From the NCBI RefSeq assembly GCF_016808095.1, contig NC_068973.1:37318077-37382076 (forward strand): a DNA stretch of 64,000 bases, given 5' to 3'. Within the stretch, counting starts at the first letter, position 1, and every line of letters begins with the position of its first letter. Position numbers and translations under genes: made by a program. The notes under the pieces are model-generated. The model made no database searches, was not told the DNA's origin, and saw nothing but the letters and a program-made list of their open reading frames with translations. Shown one piece after another: positions 24,549 through 35,908 of the stretch. The stretch comes from Vigna angularis. Lineage: Eukaryota > Streptophyta > Magnoliopsida > Fabales > Fabaceae.

Positions 24549-25539
24549 GGAATTGTAACGCCCCTTAATAAGATGTTACTTAAAATAGATCAAACTACAA
24601 GCGTTTAAAACATTCTCGTCCAAATACAGATTTATTTTTATTTTTTTTACAATGAGGAAGCAAAACATTACTTATTATATGTTCTTACATCATATTGAAA
24701 ACACATATTATTTGTCTTTTACAACGATAAAAATTAAACACGCCGATAAATAGCAACTTAAAGAAAATCCCAGACAAGTTTTATTTCCCAGCACTCTCGT
24801 TGAGCTACTCCATTCCAGTAACATCTGCAATATCATCTGCTCCCGTACAAGTACGATCATTGCAGGTGGAAACCAAAACCACAGCATGCAAGGGTGAGCA
24901 ACCAGAAATATCATATTATACACAGATCATACAACAAAAAAAATCACAATAACATATATTGACGTGAAAAATATCACCACAATCTATCCTTTCATAATGC
25001 AATGTCGTTTTCTTTATCATTTCGTCCTCACCAACTGTTCTCAATAACAATCGATTATCCTCTGGGGAAAACCAATCCTTCTTCACATTTCGTCATCACA
25101 ACCTGCTCTCAATAGCGATGATGAAAATCGTTTCCCATCGTAACTTCATACATGTCTTCCCTGACTCCTCAAGGACTAATGAGTAGACACATTGGTACTA
25201 CACGTACAAATGCACTATACTCAGCACGAGCCGAAGTCATGGGCGAGACAATCACCTTCTCACGTAGAAGAAGTGATACTCAAATTTCTGATCTTCAAAT
25301 CTATAATCGTATCGAATTTCTCACACCTTTTCTTTTCTTATGTTACAAAAGAACAAGTAAATTAACTTAATCTACTATATGATTGCCAACGAACTTAATT
25401 AATCGCGCTCGATCACAATCTGATACATGTTCTCAATAACATGTATAAAACCAACGAAATATAGGCCACACAAAATAACCAACAATTCTCAAAAAAAAAC
25501 TTTAAAATACTTTTTCTTTTTAACCCCAAAATTTACTAA

Positions 25540-26010
25540 TTTCACATCCCTGTCCAGAAATTAAAATTTCTGGCGCACCTCCTGAAATTCCTAAGTTCAC
25601 ACCCCCTGCCCAGAAAACAGAATTTCTGATGCACCCCCAGAAATTATTAAGTTTATACCCCGTGTCCAGAAAACAGACTTTCTGGCGCACCCCCTGAAAT
25701 TACCAAGTTTACACCCCCTGTCCAGAAAACAGAATTTCTGGTGCACCCCCATAAATTATTAAGTTTATACCCCGTGTCCAGAAAACAGAATCTCTAGCAC
25801 ACCCCCTGAAATTATTAAGTTTATACCCCGTGTCCAGAAAACAGACTTTCTGGCGCACCCCCTGAAATTACCAAGTTCATACCCCTATCCAGAAAACAAA
25901 ATTTCTGGTGCACCCCCAGAAATTATTAAGTTTATACCCCGTGTCCAGAAAACAAAATTTCTGGCGCACCCCCTGAAATTACCAAGTTTACACCCCCTGG
26001 TTTTTTCCTA
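25540..26010. repeat. 56-bp tandem array I (about eight copies)
   Basis: The word TGGCGCAC or a variant recurs at 25571, 25627, 25683, 25739, 25795, 25851, 25907 and 25963, exactly 56 bases apart. Each unit contains CCAGAAAACAGAATTTCTGG, itself partly palindromic (CCAGAAA...TTTCTGG). The copies differ by a few substitutions. Confidence 0.92.
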
Positions 26011-26184
26011 AGCTCAGTCTTCTTCCTAACCCACTTACTCACTCATTTCTTCCACTAAAAGGAAGAGAAAACTCACCCCTTCACACCTCATACACTCTAG
26101 ATTTAGAGTGTAAGAAGGTACCCCACATGGAAACCATAAAAACATAACTTGAAAAATTACTAATATAACAAGGAAACACATATT

Positions 26185-26470
26185 AAAGGTATACCCCATG
26201 CAAAACATATATCAAAACTATACCTCATGCAAAACATATCAAGCTATACCCCAAGAAAACATATGTCAAAGTTATACCCCATGCAACCCATATATCAAGT
26301 TATAACCAAGAAAAATATATATCAAAGTTATATCCCATTCAAAACATATATCAAGCTATACCCAAGAAAACATATATCAAAGTTATACTCCATGCAACAC
26401 ATATCTCATGCTATATCCCAAGAAAACATATATCAAAGTTATACCCCATGCAACACATATATCATGCTAT
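26185..26470. repeat. 56-bp tandem array II, left part
   Basis: Units contain AAGTTATACCCCATGCAACA and GCTATACCCCAAGAAAACAT. Each 56-bp unit looks like two related ~28-bp halves built on TATACCCC. The array is interrupted by the CACTA element at 26471 and resumes at 28969. Confidence 0.9.
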
Positions 26471-28968
26471 CACTACCATAAACGCACTCTTTACCGAAGG
26501 ACTATTACCGAAGGCCTTCTGAACCGTCGGTAATTAGCATATATCGAAGGATTTTGCCCTTCGGTATTGGGCTGGTGTTTACCGAAGGCTTTAGCCCTTC
26601 GGTATTGGGCAACAAATTTATCGAAGGCTTTCGCTCTTCGGTATAGGCATTGACTTAATGAAATGAGAATTTGGGATTTCCCTCTTCCATTTTCTGAAAA
26701 TCCCTACGAAAGCAAGTTCCCCTTTTCTGAGTTCCCTCTCCCCTCTCCCTTGTCCCCCAATCGTAATCCCTACGAAAGCAAGGTCCATTAGGTTTCCGCC
26801 ATCGCCATTGGTGATTCTGGAGCTCCTCTCCATTGTCGAAAAGCGTCTATGGTTGAAGGACAGAGGCCTTGACGTGACGCCTTCGGTTGTGGACGGTGGT
26901 TGTCTTAGGATTTGTTGATCCTTTGGCAGCGTGAGGAGGTACGTCGTGTCGGGTCAGTGGGTTGTGGCGCGGTTTTGAGCAGAGGTTGGAGTTGGCGAGG
27001 AGGATAATCCAGGGGCTGTCGGTGAGAAGGGCTTCACGAGATAACTGTCGGAGGTGCTGCAATACCTAAGGTTGTGGCTGTTGTGGAGGTAAGTTATTGC
27101 TTAGATCAAGTGCATCAAATTATGTTGTTGTATTGTATAGTTGTAGTTAAATATCCAGTAGTGTATTTGCGTTTTGACAATATTACTGCAAAAAGTAGTT
27201 GATACTTCTTGTATGGTTTAGTGATAAATAGTTTGGGAAGAAAAAGTTTAACAACGGTGAGAAATAAAATAAAATGGGCAGAGTATTTTGTTACCCATTC
27301 TAAAACTGTAGGATCAATGCCATCAACAAGCAGTTAAAGGCTCCAAATATCTTGCTTCCATAGTGAATGTTCAGAATTTCTTCATTCTCCCTGCGCATTC
27401 CATAATGAAAAGAGTCTCCACTTTTATGAAAATAAGGGAAAGTTGCCCTCATTTCCTACGTGTATTCCCATGCCAAATAAACAAATAATTTCCATTTGAG
27501 TGTGTGGTTTCTCTCTTCTGTTTGCCTCTGAATGATGTGGTGAGTGTTGAGCTGCTGGACCATCTTGGAGCCTGGCCGTGAGACCTTCCATCCAAGCTAA
27601 TGGATTATGTCAATTCTTTCCAGCTGTGAACTCCCTTCTTCATTCCCAAACAATGAATCAACTCTTCTCCCTTCACACTCCCGGTTCTTCTTCACTCTGC
27701 TGTACTTGCTGGCTCTTTTTCTCCAACCTCATTCTTCATGTGTACTGGACCATGAGCCGCAGGATGTGGCTGCTGTTTTGTGCAGGCTGGTGGACCAAAA
27801 ATCTCCAAACAATTCTCCCTGCTGGGACGTTGGTTGCTGGATTCTCCTTTTGCTCATCTCACCTCACGGTTTCTCCACTTTCTTCTCTAACCAGCCGTGA
27901 ATTTTCTACTAGCTGAAACGTAACTCTGCACCAATTCTCCTACATCAATCACTGTGTGCTTTCCCTACTGGACAGTGCAGTTTGCTTCACTTTTTTCCAG
28001 CTCTTCCGGTGGCTGCTGCTTCACCATTCGCACACTGCTGCTATCTCAAGGTGGCTACTTCGTTTTCTCCTCTTCCACATCATGGTAGCAACAGTTTGAA
28101 GACCTTCTTCTTCTTGATGGCTGGATTGTGCAGGCTACGCTGCTGTTGTTCCCTCTTCAAAATGAAAGCTTCCTTTCCTTGCATTTGCAGAGCCGTGACA
28201 GCAAACTTCAGCATGCAGCTCCTTGTTGGCACGTGTTGGTGCTATCTTCTCAAATTGAAAGAAAATGTGAATGAGTCTTATGAGACATTGTGCCCCACCA
28301 TTTCAGAATGTCTCTGTATTCTCGGCATCTTTCTATCAAGATGCTCCAAGTTGAAAAACTCCACTTCATTACCATTGAGAGGACGTGTGGGACATGGTGT
28401 TTCCCAAGTGCAATCTTTAATTATTTAACATTATTTCTTCTCAAGCAATTTGCTTGGCATTAACGTGCTTCACCATATGGTGTCCCCTTGTCTTTCACTT
28501 GCTAAAAGAGAAATAGATTCCATTTTGTGTTGGCTGCCTTAAGGCCGTGAGATGCAATGTTCCAAAGTCTTGCTTCTTAAAATTTAATAAATAATTAAAA
28601 GACTTCTCTCCCACTTTCACGTGTGCAGCCCAATCCATTGTATATTCTTCAATTTCACACATTTGAGTACAAGAGCCGTGTGCTTCTACATGCTGGCACA
28701 CTTCAATTTTTTTTTCTATTCAACACAAAATACCGAAGGCTTCTGACCCTCGGTAATTACCGAAGGCTTCTGGCCCTCGGTAATTACCGAAGGCTTTCGG
28801 CCCTCGGTAATTACCGAAGGGCAAAAGCCGTCGGTAATTGTTAGCGACAAGGGATTTACCGACGGCTCGATGGCCGTCGGCAGGCCGTCTGTAAATGTCT
28901 TTTTCCGACGGTTTTTGACTGTTTGCGAGGGATTTTGACCTTCGGTAATGCCCTTTTTTTTTGTAGTG
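26471..28968. mobile_element. CACTA (En/Spm-like) transposon, non-autonomous
   Basis: The element starts CACTACCATAAACG and ends TTTTTTGTAGTG, the CACTA...TAGTG ends of the superfamily. TAT flanks both sides (26468-26470 and 28969-28971), the expected 3-bp duplication, and removing the insert restores the host 56-bp repeat (ATGCTAT joined to ACCCCAAG). Both ends carry dense subterminal repeats of ACCGAAGG and its complement CTTCGGT, in direct and inverted order, as transposase-binding sites do in this superfamily. No TNPA- or TNPD-like ORF was recognised in the 2,498 bp. Confidence 0.93.
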
Positions 28969-29372
28969 TATACCCCAAGAAAACATATATCAAAGTTATA
29001 CCCCATGCAACACATATATCATGCTATACCCCAAGAAAACATATATTAAAGTTATACCCCATGCAACCCATATATAAAGTTATAACCAAGAAAAATATAT
29101 ATCAAAGTTATACCCCATACAAGACATATATCAAGCTATACCCCAAGAAAACATATATCAAAGTTATACTCCATGCAACACATATATCATGCTATACCCC
29201 AAGAAAGCATATATCAAAGTTATACCCCATGCAACACATATATCATGCTATACCCCAAGAAAACATATATCAAAGTTATACCCCATGCAACACATATATC
29301 ATGCTATACCCCAAGAAAACATATATCAAAGTTATACCCCATGCAACACATATATCAAGCTATACCCTTTTC
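28969..29372. repeat. 56-bp tandem array II, right part
   Basis: This continues the array at 26185-26470. CCCCATGCAA recurs at 29225 and 29281, and earlier and later copies keep the same 56-bp step. The open frames across it are compositional, because 56 is not a multiple of three. Confidence 0.92.
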
Positions 29373-30114
29373 AAATATATACCCATTCCCACCATTCACC
29401 AAATCACAACTAAATAAAGCAAGGCAAGCTCCCCTTACCTCTTGTTGTAGAAATTTTCTAGAGTTTTTCTTTGATGTTAATGAAATGACCACAAGCTTCT
29501 CTCCTCTTGATGTACCCCAAAGTCACTCCACCCTCTTGGATCCTCTTTGAAACTCAACTAAGAGTAGAAGAACAAAGTCTCTACACCTCTCTTACTAGTG
29601 TTCTGTTTTTTTTTTGTAAGAATAGTAGCAAAATGTTTTTTTCTGACTCACCAATTAAGCTAATTTAAAAGCCCCTCCTCCTCTCTTTTCTAATCAACTT
29701 CAGACTAAAAAAAAATAATGTCCACAACAAAACAACAATGAGGTGAGTCCCTCCTATGCCTCCAAAGTCTTTGCAAATATTTCTTTGCTCACTACAAACC
29801 CAAACATATCAGACACGAGTTTTGTTTTTTCACAAAACCACCTCTCCAATCCCATGCAAAAGCACATAATACCAAACTATTAAAGGAGGAAAAAAAACAA
29901 ATACACTACCTTCTCCGTGAATAGCCATTCCTAGAGTTACAAAAAAATTCTAACTTACTCTCACTTTAATTTTTTCTAGATCTAACTATGCATGGAAGAA
30001 ACAAGAAAGAAAAGAAAAAAAAAAACAAAGAAGAACAACCCCTTCTGCATAATTTTCCTACATCATGTCAACCAATCATTAAAAAAATGGAAATTGTAAA
30101 GCTAAGAAGTGTCT

Positions 30115-30175
30115 GGATAAGAATCGAACTCATGTTCTCTAACATCAATATATATGCACAAACCACTACACCATT
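30115..30175 (-). repeat. tRNA-like box A/box B segment (possible SINE relic)
   Basis: On the minus strand GGTGTAGTGGTT (30172-30161) resembles the RNA polymerase III box A. GAGTTCGATTC (30131-30121) resembles box B, with spacing typical of tRNA genes. No cloverleaf or acceptor stem can be formed, so it is not a tRNA gene. Confidence 0.35.
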
Positions 30176-30394
30176 TCAAATTTGTTGAAAATTTAATGCA
30201 AACAATGTTACTTAAGCCTTATTTCATATAAATTTCGAAAATTAAGTATAAAAACTAATATTAACTAATTTTTATTCACTTTCTCAATACTTTCTACAAA
30301 CCAATACATACTACACTTAAATATTTAGGATCACAACCAGAAAATAAAATAAGATAGAAAATTTTTTATATTTTTCTATGGATCTTACAGGAAT

Positions 30395-31926
30395 GTTGGG
30401 TTAATATTAAAGTAAACATGAATAAAATATCGAAGAGTTATAAAGAAAGTTCTTAAATATTTACAAGACACAAATGATTACGAGCTTAAATATAGAAGGT
30501 CATATCACCTTGAAGTGATTAACTATTCGAATCCATCAAAGAAATTCATGTTTGAATACATCTTTCTTTTGGTTGGAGGAGCATTATATCATGGAGAAGT
30601 GAAAAACAATCTATGATTGCCATGTTTACAATGGAGGATGAATTTGTAGTATTATAATGGTTTTTTAATGATAAATACTCGAAAGTAGAAAAAACACACG
30701 GATTTGACGTATTTATCAATCAAAAGTAATGAGTAAAAGATGTAAATCAAACATATTGGTACAAATTTAATGATAGTAGATATGTTAACTAAATATATTT
30801 ATTGGTCATGTTAAAAGAATGAGTATAATTGATAGTCCTTTATAAAAATGTAGTGTATGGTATATATATAGATTATGGTTATAATGCATGTAGTATTTAA
30901 TACTTGTGAATTCTATTATAAATGTTTTTGTTTATTTTGTCATTCACATTACTTGGTATATATTATTGTTTTGTTTGTTGAAATGATAGAATGTATCTTT
31001 GAAAGGAAATTGAGAATATTTATTATAGTTTAAGTTAAGTTAGATGATTTGTGATACACCAAATGAAACTTGTTATTGGATAACTTGTTCAATATATAGT
31101 GTACACTTAAAGTTTAATGTTGGATATTTAAGTTTACGGGAAGAATATTAAATTATTTTAATGATCATGTAATTTATAGAATAATTTTAATATAAAAATG
31201 TATAATATAGTGATTATTAGATTATAAATGTGTTGAAGTTATGAAATTTTTATAGACTTATTAAAATCAATTCTCTCTGTTTTCACTTTATTAAAGATAT
31301 TATAGTATTTTAATAAATATTTCGTAAGGACACTTAGAAATTATATTACAATTTTGTTGTGAATGAGAAGAATGTCACGTTGAACAATGAAAGACCAGTC
31401 AAAATATCCTATATAATTAATAAAACCATACAAGGCAGTGATAAAAAGGAAAATATCCATTAAGAGATATTTTACAATAAATTTAATTAAGTTATTGAAT
31501 TCTTCTAACAATATAATTTTGTGAGAATCATATACCCTAAAATCATTATGAAATAAATAGTGTCTTCAATTGAATTTGAAATGTATGAAACTAAAAATTT
31601 ACATCTCTATTTTAAATTACTCATTCTTTCATAGGATATTCTTCCAAGGGAGTGTTGGTGGGATTTTTAGTGGTGTAGAGAGTTAAAACACTAAAAAATT
31701 GGGCTGAAGATCCAATAACATATGGTCCTTTGGGCTCCCTTCAATTTGTGCCAAGGAAGAGTTCCAGAAGAATTTTCTTATGGCGGGCGTATAAGACATT
31801 TCCGGTGTTGTTTTTCCATGTTTTTATTATGGACGGTGTTTTCCTCCTTATAACAATAACAACAATTTTTCATTCATTTTTCTCCATTCTTTTTCCTCCA
31901 TATTATTGCAGAGAAGAGTTTCTAAT
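30395..31926. other. Intergenic and promoter of the DnaJ-like gene
   Basis: A+T-rich DNA without a recognisable gene. The 5' leader of the downstream gene probably lies in about 31650-31926. Confidence 0.4.
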
Positions 31927-33036
31927 ATGAGTAGGTGCGTCTCTTGTAGCACTGCTTCTGCAGTGATTCACAAGAGTTTGTCGAAATCTTCAACTCAATT
32001 TCCAATTTCTAAGAATGCTGTAACGGTCAACAAAAATTCTCGCCTACGCGTCCACGTTTCTATGGTGGACTCCTCCTCTTCTGATTTCGCCAAGCGCATC
32101 GAACGAGCCTGGTTAATTTCCAAGGTTCAATCTCTCTCTGTCTCTCTTTCTCCTCTCGTTCTAATTTCGTTTTAGGTTTTTTCGTTTTCTGGCTTTCCTT
32201 TTCAGAATTTTTAATATAATTTATTTTAACATGTTCGAATTCTTTTAATTACATGGTAGAATTCGAAGGCTGTGTTTATATATTAAGTAGTTGGATAATC
32301 AAGTCTTATGACTATGCTTGATCAAATACCCTTCCAAGGTTCATTTCTTAATGTGTTTTTGGGGAGTTTTGACTAACCATGGTTATCATCTGGGCTGTAG
32401 GCGAGCTTAATTTTGATACGCTCAGCGTATAGATATTTGCACTATCTTAATTTAAGATTAGTTTACATATGCTTGTTCCAAATAAATTCAATGCTAAATA
32501 TAACATATTTAGCAAAGGGCAACATGAATCTGTGATTAAGTATTAATGAGGGGATTATTCAGCTGTTCCTGCATAGTCATTGCAATCGGTATCACTCGGC
32601 GAGATATTTTGTAGGAAGAGTTTAAAATTTATAAAATTCATTTTGATGTTTGATGTTTGATGTTTCTGAGCTGGTCTTTGATATATATATCTGTGATGCT
32701 TACAGCAACCAAGGCCAATCGTGTGTTCATCTTGCGACTCAAAAGGGCATATCGAATGTAAATGGTGTGCGGGTACTGGTTTTTTTATCCTTGGTGATAA
32801 TATGCTTTGCGAAGTTCCATCTAGAAACACTACCTGTATCATATGCACCGGAAAGGTACCTCTCTATGGCTAACTTAACCTGATGAACTCACTTTACCTG
32901 TGAACTCGTAGCAAACGGTTTTCTTGGTATTTAATTTTGCCCTTAATCTGTTATTATTCAGGGATCAATGTGTTGTTCTGATTGTCAAGGAACAGGCTTT
33001 CGTGCAAAATGGTTGGGAGAACCTCCTACTTCCTAG
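31927..33036 (+). CDS. DnaJ/Hsp40 cysteine-rich zinc-finger protein, plastid-targeted (At2g24860 type)
   Basis: Three exons, 31927-32124, 32706-32855 and 32962-33036, encode 140 aa with both introns in phase 0. The first ~50 residues are rich in Ser, Thr and Lys and poor in acids, like a chloroplast transit peptide. The rest has four cysteine pairs, CSSC, CKWC-AGTG, CIIC-TGKG and CSDC-QGTG, the CxxCxGxG zinc-binding repeats of DnaJ but without a J domain. Such proteins act in thylakoid or plastid protein assembly, though the specific role of this one is not known to me. The ATG at 31927 was chosen; the upstream in-frame TTG at 31906 was not. Confidence 0.9.
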
Positions 33037-33070
33037 TACCAAACCTACTGCTCAAATGGTGGTGGAGCGA

Positions 33071-33138
33071 GGCTTGTGAGTCCTGAGAATTGTAGTTATA
33101 TTATGGCTTGTGAGTCCTGAGAATTGTAGTTATATTAT
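33071..33138. repeat. 34-bp perfect tandem duplication in the 3' UTR
   Basis: A 34-base unit beginning GGCTTGTGAGTCCTGAGAAT (33071-33104) is repeated exactly at 33105-33138, starting 35 bases after the stop codon of the DnaJ-like gene. No mismatch was seen, so it is recent. Confidence 0.95.
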
Positions 33139-34007
33139 ACCTCGTCTTACTTGAGTCCGACAGATGCAGCAGTCTCTTTAGCTTTATTTTGAAAAAATTG
33201 TCTGGTTATTCATTTTTTAAGATTGAATTGTTACTAAAAGCAATCAATTTGTACCATCTTTGTATGTTTATTAACTTGTATAAATGTTGTTGTTTTACCA
33301 AATGAAATGAACGCTTATACTCCCTGAGAACACAGTATATGAAGTCATGATCGGTATGAATTTGAGAAAAATAATCATATTGACTCTACCTGTAATATAA
33401 CTAGGCTTCCCTGCCAAAGCATGATCAGATCTTTGCGTTGAATTGTTAACAGGAGGAACTTTTTTCTCCCTTTCCCTTTCTGAACAACAGAGATAAATTT
33501 CTTCTTACAAAAGAAAATGAGAAAATAAAATAAAACTGTTTTTCACAGGTTAACTTATTACATGCATAAATTAATCTTTAGAAATATATTTTTTTTGAAA
33601 TTTTTTATACTAATTAATAATAGAATTTTTAATTTTAAAGTATCTTATTTTATTTATAGTAAATAAATCTTATCTGATGAAAAAATGACTTGGCGAAATA
33701 ATGTTTGCTTTGTTTAGTTACGATAGAATAAAATAAAATCAAGTTTATTTAAATCTAAAACACAGTACTGCCAGTGAAAAATGCAACTTCTATTGATTTT
33801 GAAAGTATATAAACTTTTGTAACAAGCACAGTTTTGTATTAAAATCTTTAAAATATAATATTACTTCAGCTCAAATCTAATTTCGTAAAATAAAAAATAC
33901 TGAAAACTATACAAATGTTGTGCCAAACCCAATCAAATCTGTAACTCATTTAGTAATTATAGAAACTACAAGTATTAATTTGAACAACTATTTTTCCAAC
34001 TTTTCAC
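33139..34007. other. Convergent 3' region between the DnaJ-like gene and TIC55
   Basis: This A+T-rich segment carries the 3' UTRs of two convergent genes. No further gene is visible. Confidence 0.4.
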
Positions 34008-35908
34008 TCACAATCTCCTATGTGTCCTAACAAAGTTTGTAGTGTTCATTGCAATGGCGCTTGAGCAAGCATATACTCCAATAGAGCACAGGGAAGCAGA
34101 TGCCAAGAGAATGGCCTTCCACTGTTTCCCAGATACTAGAATTGCCAAACCGACCAATGTAACTGCCACAGCTGAAAGGGCATTTTTCCAAGCTTGGAAA
34201 GCTTTGACTGCGGTTCTACATCCTTGGCAATGTATGACATGCCTAAAATATCTGTTGGCTAAATTTGGAGCATGCATTGTTCCAATGCCCCCTTTGGCAG
34301 GTGAAGAAGCTGATTGTCCTGCAACGAGTCCTGCGGGTGCATGTTCAACCACAGCAGGTTCTTTGGGCAAAGAGATGGTGCTGTGACCAAAATGATATGG
34401 CATCCCATGCCCCACTTTGTCCATCCACTTCCTGTATTCAGCAACCCATGTGTCTGATGATTTCAGATTCAGATAAAGTTGCTTTGTTGGAACCTTCTCT
34501 TTCAAGAGAATTTCATTCTGAGATGATAAGAATCCCATGTCTTGCTCAAAAACCTTGGATGCATTCTGATGGAAGTACCACTCAGGAAACAGTTTTGCCA
34601 GTGGAGATGACGATCTTGTCGATCCAAACCTCACTATAAGCATGGATTTCCCTTGCCCAGTTGGTCTACAAAGGAACAGGCCACTGAAGTAGTTTGTTAC
34701 ACCATTTTTATCAACCATTTCCCTGTTATTTTGTAGAACACACGGAGCCCCAAACCTCAAGAAGTTAGGCCTGGACCCATCTTTCTCAGCACCCCACCAA
34801 CCTGCAAACCCTCTATCAGTTCGTTCAGTCACCTCAAAGCTCAGTGGCCGAGCATTCTCCCTTTTTGCGGTCCAATCCGTTCTGTCATGTGAGATAGGGA
34901 TATGAGCAGGATCCATCAGGTTCTCCAGAAGAATAGAGTGATCGTAAGGGAGTTCATGAACTGTTGAAATGTCTCTGAATCCCGGCCTTGCAAAGTTCTC
35001 AAACCAAGGTAGTTTACTATCATTTGGAGGTGTTTTGAGGGACATCCACACCCAAATAACACCTTGAGAGTCCCTCACTTCATACGTTTTAACACAAGCT
35101 GTCCTAGGGATTTTGGCATCAGCCGGAAGCTGTTGAAAACAGAAAAAAAAGTTTGTCACTTGGCAACATCATGTGGCCTTAAGCTGGGAATGTAACTTTT
35201 ATTTAGCTGAGGATAACAGCAGGTGCATTACCAACCTGAGGTATCTTCACACATTTGCCCTCCCCTTCAAATTGCCACCCATGGTATAGACACTCAAGCC
35301 TTCCATCAATCAACTGTCCCTCTGACAGTTTGGCTAACCTGAATTGTACGAAGACACAAGATCCATCATTTGACAAACACAAAAATCAGCAATCAGTGAA
35401 ACTACAGAATTTTCAGTAACTGGGGACATGCCGATTAAGGTAAAAGTAGTCACAAATTCCAAGTGAAAACAACCAAACTCAACCGACAATTACAATCATA
35501 ATAAGCAGTGAGTAACCTGTGGGGGCAGCGATCTTCGTAACAGTGTAACTGGCCATTGCCATCCTTGAACAAGACGACTTGTTTATCAAACACTGTGAGT
35601 CCCAAGGGTGCATCTTCGGGAACATTCTTAGTGAGATACAAAGGGTACCACTCCTCCGTCCAGTCATACTCCCCTTTTACCTCCTCCTCGGTGGTTGGAA
35701 CCACAAGAACTGCGCCATCTGCTTCGCTGTCAGCTAAAGGTGCAGCTTTTAAGTCCGCAGTGGCGCCACACGTGGCGTGCTTGGATCTTAGCGATGGTTT
35801 GAAGGAAGCGGAGTAGACAGTCCAACGCAGTCCCTTGTTTGGCGGCGCGGAAACGCGCAAAGGGAGGAAAGTTCGAGTGGGAGACACAAAAGGATTCACC
35901 AACGCCAT
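34008..35908 (-). CDS. TIC55: TIC55, Rieske-type oxygenase of the chloroplast inner envelope
   Basis: Three exons, 35517-35908, 35236-35338 and 34008-35129, give 538 aa, close to the ~539 aa of Arabidopsis TIC55 (At2g24820). A plastid transit peptide leads to [14 protein letters not shown]. The Rieske motif is split over exons 1 and 2, CPH then CLYHGW, for the [2Fe-2S] cluster. The mononuclear iron site lies near [13 protein letters not shown]. Two hydrophobic helices lie near the C-terminus, preceded by the CxxC motif HCQGC, a thioredoxin target in this family. TIC55 belongs to the PAO/CAO family, and has been described both as a Tic translocon redox component and as the hydroxylase of phyllobilins in chlorophyll breakdown. 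The start is the Met of MALVNPFV; an earlier in-frame Met would add 14 residues. Confidence 0.97.

Larger units (their letters stand above)
24554..30389. mobile_element. LTR-like unit (possible solo LTR) with nested CACTA element
   Basis: The unit begins TGTAACGCCCC (24554) and ends GATCTTACA (30389). GGAAT lies immediately outside both ends (24549-24553 and 30390-30394), a 5-bp duplication as made by LTR retrotransposons. TG...CA ends also fit an LTR. Removing the nested CACTA element and its TSD leaves about 3.3 kb. I saw no gag-pol coding sequence and no second copy of the terminal sequence, so a solo LTR is the simplest reading. The two 56-bp arrays lie inside it. Confidence 0.55.

Noticed and set aside
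25540..26010. Regular 56-bp repeats as a CRISPR array
   Set aside because: Units are contiguous tandem copies with no unique spacers and no cas genes, in a plant genome.
28923..29550. ORFs up to 164 aa over the 56-bp array
   Set aside because: They arise from a stop-poor tandem repeat. The three frames give the same repeating peptide in turn, because 56 is not a multiple of three.
30115..30175. A true tRNA gene on the minus strand
   Set aside because: Boxes A and B are present, but no acceptor stem or anticodon arm forms.
34042..34639. Plus-strand ORFs of 114 and 124 aa
   Set aside because: They are the antisense of TIC55 exon 3.
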